From Ceriagrion tenellum (taxonomy: Eukaryota > Arthropoda > Insecta > Odonata > Coenagrionidae): 64,000 nucleotides of DNA. Within the stretch, counting starts at the first letter, position 1; every line of letters begins with the position of its first letter. Below the pieces are notes generated by a model. It saw nothing but the letters and a program-made list of their open reading frames with translations. It did not search any database and was not told the origin of the DNA. The translations under genes were made by a program, and so were the position numbers. Positions 46,834-58,547 of the stretch are shown piece by piece. The stretch covers positions 5,967,258 to 6,031,257 of the forward strand of contig OY720641.1 in assembly GCA_963169105.1 (NCBI GenBank), given 5' to 3'.

Positions 46834-49794
46834 CGTGTTATTTAATTTTTTTAAACGTAGTTCCATTTCACAATAATAAATTAGCTCTCGTATTTACTTC
46901 ATAATATTAGGGATAATATTATTAATTTTTAATTTTTGATTACAAAAGTCAAAGGGAGTTAGTTTCTCCAAAGCAGTCGAATTGTAAACTCTAGCTATCG
47001 AAATGCGCAATGAATTGGAACCAACATTCGTACCGATATTTTCTCCAACAATTCTTCTGTATTACCCGAGTTTCATTTGCGTCTTTTGGAACAATTGCGA
47101 CTGTCTTTTGCTCAAGTGATCTTAATTCTCAATAAAGACTGCAATTAGATTTATCATTTACAGTAATTACTCGCGTGAACTGCCTCGAAACATTCCATGC
47201 CATCTTTGTCATTCACATAGTAAGGATACTACAGTCAAGGTCACAGCGCTGAGGAAAAGGTTCGAGGAGGTCGAATTCGTCCATAGCAAGAGGGTAGAGA
47301 AGAGGGGGGTCCAGGGTGTCTGTACCCCCCCCCCCCTCCCCCAAGTCGAAGAAATATCAATAGAAAATAAGAATGCAAATGAAAAACCAGCATTTAAAGC
47401 CTTCATCCGATATCCTCCAAACATTATTACACACTTTAAATGCGTCAGCAAGGCACCATTCATTATTTTAAATCCCTGATTCCAATTATGCTGCACATTA
47501 ATCTCATTCTAAATTAACGACTGAACTGGAACTTTCTTCCAGAGAGAGAAATTATCTACGCCCCTGGTCCATAGGAAAGGATAAAGTAATAACCTGCTAA
47601 ATATTTTTATTTTGTAGAGTAGAAATTTGGTTGGCTCCGATATATTTATTTAACAGATCAATAATTGATTGCATTGCTCATTGTTAATGGGATTAAATAT
47701 TGAATTTCGTCTTTACTTTAGCATTCAGCATTATCTCGCATCGTCATTCCAGCGTCTTTAAAATGCAAACATTAGAGATCAATTGTTACCAATCAACGTG
47801 TGAGTTCCAGTCCGTAGTAATCATTAAATGAAATTGATTCCAATCCAAGAAAGGTCAGTGTGTATTTTAATTTGTAGCGCTAATAACGACGAAGTATGTA
47901 AACAACAGAATCATAGCACCAGCAGTAGTAACTCATTTTTCTCTCCAAACAATATTCTTTCCAAAGATAAAAAACTGAAAGTTTTAAGTTATATTCCTCT
48001 AATACATCTGACATCATAAAGAACTTACCATTGCTCATTCGTTTCTAAGAAAGAATTCTCACGATATTCCATGCAATGGCTTTGCATTTTGCTATTTTTG
48101 TGCATGATAAATATGTTCCACACCTAGGTAAACGCGATTATAGTAACCTGAAATATTTCTTGGCGAATATCAATTTAATAAAAAGAATTCACTTAAATGC
48201 ACATTATATGGATATGTGATAAGGAGAACAATTGAAACTAGCATATTTTATCATTCTCGGGCTTCCTACTGGGTTAGGTGGCCCATCATCGTCGAAGTTT
48301 CGATGAATATTTATTATTTGTCGTTCTCAGAGCTAACTTCTCTTTTCATAGGCCCAGAAATTAAGTCATTCATCGAAATGTCGGCGAAGATGGACAATTT
48401 AATCCGGTTGGAAGCCCGAAAACTATTCAAAATTCTTATTTGCCCGGGAAGATCAAGACTTGCATCACTTGGCGCTAGTTCTTCTTTCTTTTAAGAAAAC
48501 GTCATCAAGTGAAACAATTAGGATGAAATAAAAACAATCCAACATACAGAGATATTTTCTGTACTTCCCTTCGGAATCTATGTTCCACTAAACGTTCGGG
48601 AGAAGTGTTCATTTTAATCAACCAACATGCACTTGCTACTTAAGTTTTTGATTTGGCTTCTACTTAGAACTAGAACCGAGCGTGGAACATGTTCAATGCT
48701 TGCTATCAACCAAATTTGATAAAACTTAAGTATGCTATTCAGGCTAGTATTGTAAAGGGAATTCCGGGACCGTTATTCGAATTTTTTTAGGAATATGATG
48801 TCATGGAGATGAACCAGCTAATACGGGAACATGAGAGAAATAAGATTATATGCCTGTAACATTGGCTGCATGACGTGCAAGGAAATTGGTGCCTAGTAGT
48901 GGGCACTGCCAACATCGCCGAACGCCTGGTCTTTACTTGGTAGCCCCTTTTCACGGAAGGTCTCAGCAAAGTTTGAGTCACTGAAGGCGATGAGACAACC
49001 GCAATGTTTTCGATAAGCGGGTGAGGGGAGACGTTGGGCGGTGAAGGACGAAGGCGGTGGCGGTAGGCTCTCACTACTGACACGTATGTGGCTCTTTGAC
49101 GAATACCTTTCAAAATAAGGATAGAGGGTTACCTTCTCGGCTTGAAATAACTGGATACCATGCGCAGTCCGCTAGCTAAAAAAAATCTGATTAAAAATAG
49201 AAACTAAGAGCGCTGATGATGAGTTGGGAAACAATGGGTTAAGTAATCTAAAGAAATATAAAGTCTCTTGCTTATATGAAATTTGCGGCTGACATGACCT
49301 TAAAATTTAATATTTAATTACGTCACCATGCATTGCCGAAATAACAGGTGTCATACGCGGACGTTGTCCGTGCATAGGAAAATGTAAGAGAGGCGATGGA
49401 ATAGGCTTTAAAAGGCCGTAATGAAAGAAGTGGAGAATCATTTCCACGAGAAGCTTCAATTTAAAAAGACTTGGTGGGACCAAATAGGAACAAATTGCTT
49501 TCTCTAAGACAAAAGAATGTTCAATTAATCAATTGGTATATATCTAATGCCATCCCAGTGTTGTAATCCGCAACTTCTAGTGTTACCGGAGGAATTGAAA
49601 CTTCGAGATTTTTGAATAATTATTTTCCTGGAGAGATTCTAGAATGCTTCGAGATAGTTTGGGCGAAATACAACAATCAAGTCTCTCTCTTATATTATGA
49701 AAAAACTCATGCTGAATTAACATTACAATCCATACAGTTATCACAATAGCACTCGAAAAGGCGTGATAAAATCATGAAAAAGATCAGAAAAGGA

Positions 49795-50352
49795 GAGATT
49801 TGAACGGAAGCCTCTTCTGGCATCCGTAGCCGGAGTTGGGAACGTTACCGCTGGGCCACTGAATGCAGATAGATGTTAGAGGTCTTGCGCTCGATTTTAT
49901 TTTCCATTGCACGGGAATGAACCCGTGAACACTGGCGTTGTATGAGTGCAACGAGAGCATATTTTATTTTAACAGACTGCGGCACGATTTTCGGTGGTAT
50001 CACGATTAATTTTTAAGCGATTTGATTTTCTTATGTGTCCGATTATGTGGTGTCGTCAACCGTGCGAAAGTATGCTTCAACGGACCTGCGGATTTACGAA
50101 TAAAAGTCAACTTGAGCTCTCGTATTGGATTTCACCACCTACGTGAGCTGCACAATTAATGGAAACGTATACATTTTACATATTTCTTAACTAATCCTCA
50201 CAAATTATGCAATAAATACAAAATTGCAGGAAATGTGAATTCTGTTTGAATTTCCCTCCTTCCTTGAATATAGAATAGATGTGAATGCCATTTTCGAACT
50301 GCGGCGAAAGTGGCGCCGCTCGATTCGTTGCAATACATTTGCATCCGACTGT
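49795..50352 (-). repeat. Right 558-bp inverted repeat arm
   Basis: Reverse complement of 46276-46833. Substitutions cluster toward the inner end. The tRNA-like motif here reads inward on the - strand, with B-box CCGTTCAAATCTC. Confidence 0.85.
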
Positions 50353-51030
50353 ACATACATACCCATCAGGCCATTCCCTTTTGGGGTAGACTGTGCCAGT
50401 CAAAATGTTTCACTCATTAATACATAATTGTACACTTAACTCTGCTTCAATAATTTCCTCCATACTGACCTATCCTTGCAAACCTCTTTTGCTTCATTTA
50501 CCCCCATACACTGTTTCATACACGCCCTCCTGTTTTTAAGACTCCTAATATTCCTCCTCCTAAGAATTTCCTCAACCACAACTTTCTCGGCCTACCCCAA
50601 CCTCTCACACCATTCATTCTACACTCATATATCTGTTTCGTTATTCGACTCTCATCCATTCTCTCAACATGGTCAAACCAACGAAGCACACTCCTTTCAT
50701 ACATGTCCGTTACTGGAGCATTTAACCCAAATTCATTCATGACCCACTCATTCCCGACCCTATCCATCCTACTTCTGCCACAAATATTCCTCAGATAACT
50801 CATACCCATGGCGTTTAGTCTACTCTTAAGTCTAAACTGACATACCCATGTTTCACTACCATATTGCAAAGTGGGAAGAAGTACACTTTTGTACATGGCA
50901 ATTTTCACTTCCTTAGACAAGCACTCATTCCTTGATATGCTCCACATGCTACCTACCACTTTCCTTCCAGCATTCGCACGTCTCTTTATCTCCTCATCTA
51001 TTCTTCCATCTTTCAGCACTTACCCGGTGT
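50353..51030 (-). mobile_element. LINE 3' segment (RT C-terminal region and 3' UTR)
   Basis: The reverse-strand frame 51019-50516 encodes ISRNECLSKEVKIAMYKSVL, then LPTLQYGSETWVC and LRNICGRSRMDRVGNEWVMN. This is typical of the region after RT in RTE-like elements. The 3' UTR continues to a TGTATGTA tail that touches the inverted-repeat element at 50352. Orientation is opposite to the 5' segment at 51031-52062. Confidence 0.8.
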
Positions 51031-52062
51031 GTCAGTACACTGCATATACATCCTAGTGGAGGGTCGCGGGCAACAGTATGCTGGCTCTCAAGGTAGTTCT
51101 TTCAGAAGGGATCATAGCTTGAGCAGAATAGGGAAAGCAGGCCTAGTGTATTACTATGCTTTGGTTTCTCTTGTGGCATACTGGCGAAAATGTGCCAAAA
51201 CTGACCGGTAGATCGCTGTAACCGTTAGCAGGGAAAGCTGTACGTGGTGCGGATACTGCGAAGAACCTTGCATACTCTATTACAACGTAATGCTAAACGT
51301 CAAAATGTTGCCTCGGACAGCCGAAGCCACGATGGGCGGCGGAAGCTGAATAAGGTTGGCCCATCGAGATACGGACTGGAAACGAACTGGACTCTCGGTA
51401 CTTGGAATGCAAGAGGAGTGTATGGAAAGGAGCATGAGTTGCTGAATGAAATGAAAGTGAGACGAATGGATGTTTTGTGTGTATATGAAACTAAGTGTAA
51501 GGGGCGGGATGCTGTTACATTAGATGGCGGTAGTCTGGCAATGTGGTCAGGAGTTGAAGATAATGTACATGGCAGTCAAGGTGTAGGACTCATTCTTAAT
51601 AAGAGAGCTAAGTTGCTAGTAAGGAAGTACGAGTTAGTATCCCCTAGATTGCTCTGGGTTCGCATGAAAGTAGGTATTAGGAGAGTTGTGATTGTGGCGT
51701 GCTATGCACCAGTGGATGGAGAGAGTGACAGCGTGAAAGATGAATTTTGGGAAAAACAGAGAGAGGTTTTGAATGAATGTGATCCTGGGGAGAGAATGAT
51801 TTTACTAGGTGACATGAATGGGTGGGTTGGTGTGAGGCGGGATGCATCTGAGAGAGTGGTTGGGCCTTTTGGTGACCCCCGAGTGAATGATAATGGTGAA
51901 AACTTGGTGAGTGTGTGCTTGGAAAAAGGATTGTTTGTGTCGGATACATGGTTTAGACATAAGAGAATACATATGTATACTTGGCAAAGGGGCGATTGTA
52001 AAAGCATGATTGCTTTTATTGTGTATGATGAGAGATTGAGAGAGTTAGTGTGGGACACCTAA
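51031..52062 (+). mobile_element. Inverted LINE 5' segment with AP-endonuclease domain
   Basis: The open frame 51244-52062 encodes an endonuclease/exonuclease/phosphatase-fold domain: NWTLGTWNARGVYGK, VLCVYETK, GVGLILNK, VVIVACYAP, and MILLGDMNGWVG (catalytic D/N). It stops after LVWDT where piggyBac sequence begins. The preceding 200 bases may be the element 5' UTR. It probably belongs to the same insertion as the antisense 3' segment next to it. Confidence 0.8.
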
Positions 52063-54110
52063 CTCTCCTCCTCACCTCCTATTTCCATTTTTTGCAAAGT
52101 GAGAGGCAACTTCTCAGATGTGAAAAGGTTATCAAAGAACAATCTTGAGCCTTTTTCTAGTCTGCTCTTTTCCAATAAGCCCACAACTACATCACCTCCA
52201 TGTCCAATATCTGACTTTGGGATTCTAGTGCACGATCCTCCATAGGGCTCTGCGTGAACCATACGGTCATTAGACCAGACACCACAGTTTGAAGCCAAAC
52301 TTAGTAGGTTTTCCTTTTATGAATTGCTTTACACCATGCTTTCCATAATATGGAATGATGGTTTCATCAACTCAGCAGTTCACTCTGGGAGGTAATACTT
52401 AAAAATTGCTATTTAAAAATTCAAATATCGGCTGTATTTTACAGGGTTTGTCCCAATAGTAATGCGTCGCATTTTTTTCTGATGCAACTACGTCGCAGAC
52501 CGACCGGACTGGTTGGTGTAGGTGGTGGGGGTTCTAAGCTTTCTAGCAATCTGCGTGCCAGTCGCCTCCGATTTCTTGGAGTGTGTATATGCGTGATTTT
52601 GTGTACCCCTGTAGTGTGACCTCGTCGAGGTAAAAATGGAGCAATCTCTCGGTCGACGAGCAGCAATCAAGTTTTGTGTTCAACTTAGAAAGACGCCGCT
52701 GGAAACATTTCAAATGCTTCAGCAAGCTTTCGGGGAAGATTGCCTCTCCCGATCCCGGTCGAACCGATGGCACAAGATGTTCCCAGAGGGCCGAGAGGAC
52801 GTCGCCGACGAAGCTCGCTCAGGACGCCCGTCGACATTGCTGGGTGAGAACAGTGTTGAACGTGTGCGGAAATTATTGAACGCAGACCGCTGATTAAGTG
52901 TCAGGTTAATATCCGACCTACTGGACATGCCTAAATTAAGTGTTCATCGGATTGTGTCAGAGGACTTGCTCATGCGCAAGGTGTGCGTGAAACTTGTGAC
53001 GTCCGGCCCGAGATCAGGAACTCGTGGAAACATGACAGTGTGCCGGCACATACCACCTTCGTTGTCACCCGCTACCTGATTGGTCAGTGCACTGAAATGT
53101 TGCCGCAGCCGCTGTACAATCCGGACTTGTCACCGCCAGAATTCTTTTTGTTTCCCCACCTCAAAAGGGAGTTGAAAAGTGCACATTTCGACACCATCAA
53201 CAACATCAAGGCTACCTCGACGAGGCTTCTCAAGAGAATTCCCGCAGACAAATTCCAGGGTGCCCTCCGGGCGTGGAAGAACCGCTGGCAGATGTGTATC
53301 GACGCGGAAGGAGATTATTTTGAAGAAATTTAGGTGGTTGTATGAATTGGATCAATAAATTAAAAAAAAAAATGCGACGCATTACTTTTCGGACAAACCC
53401 TGTATATAACCTTTTAGAAGCATCAAGTTTTGTGTTGTCCACCAAGTGTAGGTGGCGGAGAATATCATCGAATCTATTCCTCCTCATTGAGTCCCTGACA
53501 ACAGTGACTTTGCAGCCATCATCTGTGTTCCAAAAGAGGCATTTTCTGGGCATCCAGAGAGTAGTAATAGGTTTGGTCCAAGGGGGGGGGGGGGCAAACT
53601 GGGGGTCTAAGGAGAATACCCCCAGCCGAAGGGGGGTTCAGGGGATAATTTCGATTTTATCTAGTTATCTAGTGTAAGTTTGGACCCAATGGGGGGAGGG
53701 GGGGCTATAGCCCCTGGATCTCGTCACTAACTACACTGAGTCCATGATTGCATAAAGATTTGTTTGTTCCATAATTTGCAATACAAAATCTTCAGAAAGA
53801 AAAACCTGAAAGAATGAAAGGGAGACTGATTGATTGAGAATCTACTCGGAGTTAGAGGGAGGACAAACTCTGGTAATTATAAAATTAAGCTTCGATAAAT
53901 CGGATGAGTGTTATATGATTGAATCTCTCAGCTTGCATTTTTTGGTGACCCTAATGCTTCCCTGGGATGTTGACGGTTGCTCTAACTGCGATTCTTCATA
54001 CAGCTTTTCCTTCGATTGAAGCTCTCCTTCCGAATCCAAAACTCTCCGCGGGAGATGCGTTGGATCCCCAGTTACCTCAGCATCAGATGCGTCTGAATCT
54101 TCATCCATGA
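52059..54110 (-). mobile_element. piggyBac transposase relic, split by a mariner
   Basis: Reverse-strand pieces in order: an acidic N-terminus (54108-53911), EDFVLQIMEQTNLYA (about 53800-53735), FWNTDDGCKVTVVRDSMRRN and DILRHLHLVDNTKL (53540-53410), then after the mariner DETIIPYYGKHGVKQFIKGK (52390-52330) and SDIGHGGDVVVGLLEK with SRLFFDNLFTS (52298-52059). The C-terminus is missing at the LINE junction. A poly-G-containing insert (53575-53735) also interrupts it. Clearly inactive. Confidence 0.8.
52442..53402 (+). mobile_element. Internally deleted mariner inserted in piggyBac
   Basis: 961 bases with inverted ends CAGGGTTTGTCC / GGACAAACCCTG and TA on both sides. The inner TIR has ATGCGTCGCATTTTTT. 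The transposase is broken: the N-terminal helix-turn-helix part (52636-52890) ends at TGA, and the C-terminal part (52983-53333) has VPAHTT, LPQPLYNPDLSPPEFFLF and GDYFEEI in another frame. Most of the catalytic core between them is missing. Confidence 0.88.
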
Positions 54111-54367
54111 TAGCATCGGCATCTTCCTCCGGTCCACTTATTATTATTGTTTGAGGCCCACTATAGACAACTATTAAGGTTATAAATCAGTCATGTGAAA
54201 CCATGATAGAGTGATTATGGAACTATGACGATAATGATTATAGGGATACATATAGAACTCTATCCATAGTGATTATAGAACTCAAATAGATTATAAAATA
54301 CTAATTCAATACGCTCTTAAGTTCTGATAATATCATAGGCCAAACATTTATGGAATCACAAAATGAC

Positions 54368-54535
54368 ATATTGGGCCAGCATCGTACCAATGTTGGCAAG
54401 TGATGGAGGAAACGGTACCTACAGCTAATGTTGGCCCAATGTCGGTGTTAGGTTGGCTTGATCGGCCAACTTTGCCGACACGAAGTCGACATCGGGCCAA
54501 CATTGGGCCGGTAGCTGATGCTCCCTGGGCTTATT
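54368..54535. repeat. Short segment rich in GGCCAACATTGGGCC words
   Basis: Repeated and inverted GGCCAA, TTGGCC, CAATGTTGGC and AACATTGGGCC words fill about 170 bases. It looks like a small foldback or MITE with internal repeats. No flanking duplication identified. Confidence 0.4.
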
Positions 54536-54654
54536 TATTTAAAACTAATACCTTTTTCTAACCTGATGAATGCGTGGGACAAATTCAACCAGACACTCAA
54601 TCTTTCAAGGCGTAGGAATTCAGTTATAAGGAAAATGCAAAAATCGGTTCTACT

Positions 54655-55046
54655 AAGTGCCCATGAGCAACTTAAGTTGCATCAGAAGTTTGAAAATAAA
54701 TAAAAAATTTAATTTCCATCAAAATCATAAAATATTATCCTGAAAGAGAAATACATATTTACTTGCCATTTGGGAATATTCAAATGAATAATGCGTTCAG
54801 CTGAGTAGATGGTACACAATCCTGAGCAGCATCGAGTCGAAAGCACAACTGGTGGTGTAGGACCCTCATGGGGTCGGGGGGACTCAGCACCGTTATTTAT
54901 TTGCCTGGACGCTTTATAAAAATAATTCATTTGGAAGGAGGGACAACCCTCGAAAAGGGCATTTTCCTGCACATTTACGAGCTTTCTGGAACGAAGGAGA
55001 ATTTTTTGTTCTCGATGTAACTTAAGTTGCTCGTGGGATTTAATGG
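54655..55046. mobile_element. MITE-like element with CCCAYGAGCAACTTAAGTTG ends
   Basis: The left end GTGCCCATGAGCAACTTAAG and the inverted right end (CTTAAGTTGCTCGTGGG) define about 390 bases. The right terminus directly abuts the BEL/Pao left LTR. The same terminal palindrome occurs near 46162. Non-coding. Confidence 0.5.
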
Positions 55047-55301
55047 TGTTACCGCAGCAGGTCTTAAACGCACCTGCTAATTTTAATGCTGATCGAGGAA
55101 GTGGCTAAATTAAAAGCGAGAATTTTTCCTTAATTTTATTGCGGAAGGAAGTACAGTCTGGTGGGACACCTCCTCGCTGGCTTCTGCTCTCTCCACACTT
55201 CCTTGCTTCGAGGGAGTAAGCATGTGCTTACTCCCTCGCCCCTCGCGATCAGCTGCTCGTGCGTCGGAGGTAGCGCCATGTAGCGTCGACTGTTTGAATC
55301 A
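55047..55301 (-). repeat. BEL/Pao 3' LTR
   Basis: 255 bases paired with the 5' LTR. The variable block contains an inverted GAGGGAGTAAGCA / TGCTTACTCCCTC word. LTR divergence indicates the insertion is not recent. Confidence 0.85.
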
Positions 55302-55440
55302 CGGCGGAATCCCCTGGCTGTTTTAATGGTGGCCACTCTGCTGATGCCATCCTTTCCAGGGTGAAGAGCAATAGTTCTCCCCATTGGCCAGTGCATGGGG
55401 GGACGAAAATCTTCTTTCAGCAGAACCAACATTCCCTCCT

Positions 55441-56600
55441 TCAGATCCTCCCTTCTCGAGACCCACTTCGACCGCTGCTAGAGGTGTGGCAGGTACTCCG
55501 CTGACCATCTTCTCCAGAAATCTTGCATGAACTGCTGACAATACTGCCAACGGGATATAGTGAGGTGAAGGGCTGACCAATTAAGAAATGGCCTGGGGTT
55601 ATAGGATATAGGTCATTAGGGTTATCTGATAGAGGAGTCAAGGGGCGGGAATTTAGGCCAGCCTCTATTTGAGTGAGTACAGTGTTCATCTCTTCATAAT
55701 TCAAAATTGCATTACCCAAAATCCTTCGTAGATGGTACTTAACCATCTTCACACCTGACTCCCAAAGGCCTCCAAAGTGTGGCGATCAGGGAGGGATGAA
55801 GTGCCAAGTAATCCCATCATTGGCCAGGTGGCTTGTCACATCTTGTTGGTCGGCTTCTGTCTTGTAGAGACTTCGTAGTTCCTTCAACTCCTTATCAGCT
55901 CCTACAAAGTTGGTGCCGTTGTCACTGTAGGCGTTGATAAATTGTCCTCTGCGACTGATAAATCTCCTAAAAGCAGCAATGAAAGCTTGTGTTGTGAGTT
56001 CAGTTACCAGTTCCAGATGAATAGCCTTAGTTGAAAGACAGACAAATTACGATATGTAAGTTTTGGCCACAGGAGAGCGTCTGTCTGCTAGCCTGCAGTA
56101 AATTGGCCCACAGTAATCCACTCCAGTATTGAAAAAGGGTTTTGATGGTGTTACTCTCCCGGCAGGTAGCTCTCCAATTAGTTGGGTACGAAGAGTCGGC
56201 TTCACCTTAAAACATTTGATGCATTGATGTACTGTTCTATTAGCTAAATGCTTTCCCCGAATAGGCCAGTAAATTTGTCTCACCTCAGCCAGTAACGCTT
56301 GAGGTCCAACATGAAGTGAGCTGATGTGGATATGACTAAAAATTAATGAAGTTAAGCTGCAATTATCTGGAAGAATAATAGGATGCATGCTTCCATAACA
56401 CAGCTGTGAATTTTTTAAGCGGCCACCCACTCTGATGATACAAAATTCATCAAGAAATGGGCATATAGTGGCCTTAATTTACTTTTTTCAGAAATGCATT
56501 GGTTAGCCTTCAGATCCTCTATCTCTTTACCAAAATGTTGTTTTTGTGCAATTTTAATTAAACATGACATGGCATCCTTAATCTCTTGTGCCGTGATCAA
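55441..56600 (-). pseudogene. pol: BEL/Pao integrase and DUF5641 tail
   Basis: An H-H-C-C zinc motif (HIHISSLHVG, CIKCFKVKP) is followed by GVDYCGP (first catalytic Asp), a YSDNGTNF block (second Asp) and GLWESGVK (Glu). A TGA at 55788-55786 sits where relatives have Arg, in the motif before SPHFGG. The tail includes LNSRPLTPLSD and TPGHFLIGQP. Confidence 0.85.
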
Positions 56601-57377
56601 TCCGAAATTTCTTTCTTGGCATGGCTTTCTAGCATAATGAATCTTCGACAGTAAGCAATCACCCTTCTAAGTCTATTGAAACCTATCGATGAAAACCTAT
56701 CAAAAAGGTGAATATCATCTGCAATAGAGTTTTCTAACGGTACCCTTGCCTCAAGAGCATCTTCTGGAACACGCTTCTCTGTTGCCTTGGGCCATCCCTC
56801 TTGCTTCCTCAGCAACCAACTTGGACCAAACCACCACAAAGAAGACCTCCGTAGCTGCTCTGGGGAAGCTCCACGAGACAATATATCAGCAGGATTTTCA
56901 TTCGTAGAAATGTAACCCCAATTCATTCTGTTTGTGATCTATTGTATCTCGGTAACTCTATTGGCGATGAAGACCTTCCAACGGTGTGATGGCGCTGCAA
57001 TCCAATCAAGTGCAATGGTGGAATCTGTTCAAAGATAAAAATCATGAAAGTCAATTCCAGTGTCCAATATCCTTGCAACAAGTCGAGATAAAAGAAGAGC
57101 ACCAAATAGTTCCAGTCGAGGAATCGTAATCCGTTTAATGGAGTAATACGTGACTTGGCACAAAGGAGATTGCAAAAAATTTGTCCCTTATCATCTTGGC
57201 AACGAACATAAATACAAGCCCCGTAAGCAGCCTCTGATGCGTCGCTGAAGCCATGAAGCTGAAGACATTGCACCGTCTCCTAGCTGCCATCTCTGCCTGA
57301 AATTGACTCCATTGGGTATGGATATTCATTGGAATAGATTCATCCCAGTCTAAATTAAGTGACCACAAATGCTGCAT
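56597..57377 (-). pseudogene. pol: BEL/Pao RNase H and connection region
   Basis: Overlapping frames include HGFSDASEAAYGACIYV (RNase H first Asp) and STNENPADILSRGASPEQL. At least two frame changes. Confidence 0.8.
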
Positions 57378-58355
57378 GTAATTTTGGCCTTGACAATTAC
57401 AGGAGCAATAGTTCCCAATGGATCAAATACTCGAGATATTGAGGCTAGTATGGTCCGTTTGGGTACATTTGAGTACTTAATTGGCGTATATTTGAACCCA
57501 AAATGATCCTCCATCGGGTTCCAAGGTACTCCCAGTGTTTTGGTATGTATCCTCGAATCCCTTTTAATATCATATCTAACTTCTTGGTCCTCTGGTGCGA
57601 TAGATTGCAATAACTTGGGATGGTTGGCGCACCATTTGAGTAAATGAAATCCAGCTTGGCTTAACATGCTTACCAGTTCACTCTGTAACCTTAACGCTTC
57701 TTCGATTGTACTTGCACCGTTTATGAGGTCATCCACGTAGAAGTCCTTCATGGTAACCGCTGCTGCCAATGGATATCTCCGTTTCTCAGTCTCCACTAAA
57801 TGTAGGAGGCATCTTGTCGCTAGGAATGGTGAGCAGGCCAATCTGAAGGTGACGGTTGTCAAACGGTAAGTCAATAAAGTTTCCTCTGGTGAATTTCTCC
57901 ACAAGATGCATTGCAGGCTAGTGTCAGCAGGATGCAGCCTTATCTGCCGATACATCTGTTTTATATCTGCAGTGAAGACATAAGAATGAAAGCGAAATGA
58001 GACAAGTATTGAGAACAAATCTCGTTGTATGTTGGGACCGATCATCAGTAAGTCATTTAAGGCAATACCCGAGGTAGATTTTGCTGATCCATCGAATACT
58101 AACCTTAGTTTCGTCGTTGTGCTTGAGTCCTTGAAAACAGAATGATGTGGAAGGTGGAATAAAATCAGAATATTTTTTATTAGAACAAGGTTCTAAGTGA
58201 TTGAGCTCCAAGTACTCATTCATTTGTATGCTGTAGCTCTGTTTCAGTTCTTCGTCCTTCTCAAATCTCTTCTCTAGTTTATAAAATCGGTCCTCGGCGT
58301 GCACCTTGGTGTTCCCCAAAGCGGTAGGACTGTTTTTCAATGGTAGGCGTACCAC
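57350..58355 (-). pseudogene. pol: BEL/Pao reverse transcriptase
   Basis: Two frames, 58355-58053 and 58045-57350, separated by a frameshift near 58090. The second contains TADIKQMYRQIRL and the catalytic MKDFYVDDLINGA (YVDD). The VFDG motif is readable just upstream in the second frame. Confidence 0.88.
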
Positions 58356-58547
58356 AAACCTTCCACGTTCATCTCGGCGAACGTGTGTCCGGAAGTGATC
58401 TTTGCATGCTCGTTCCTCGTCAGAGAAAGTTGAATGCTTTCATGTCGATACTTCTTCCATCTCCCAGAATTTTCTCATAAGTTGGTCAACATCCTCTAGC
58501 ATGCTAAAATTACAGAATAAAGTATTAGCACAATCTCCATCACTTGA

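Larger units (their letters stand above)
46276..50352. mobile_element. Long-inverted-repeat element (558-bp TIRs)
   Basis: A 4,077-base element is bounded by arms 46276-46833 and 49795-50352, inverted copies with only about 11 mismatches by eye. Outer ends read ACAGTCGGATGC / GCATCCGACTGT. The interior of about 2.96 kb has only short frames (47209-47496, 48216-48494, 48787-49113) with no known transposase, so the element is probably non-autonomous. No clear target-site duplication: the left flank is TATATGA and the right flank is ACATACA. The right end abuts the 3' tail of the LINE at 50353. Confidence 0.75.
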
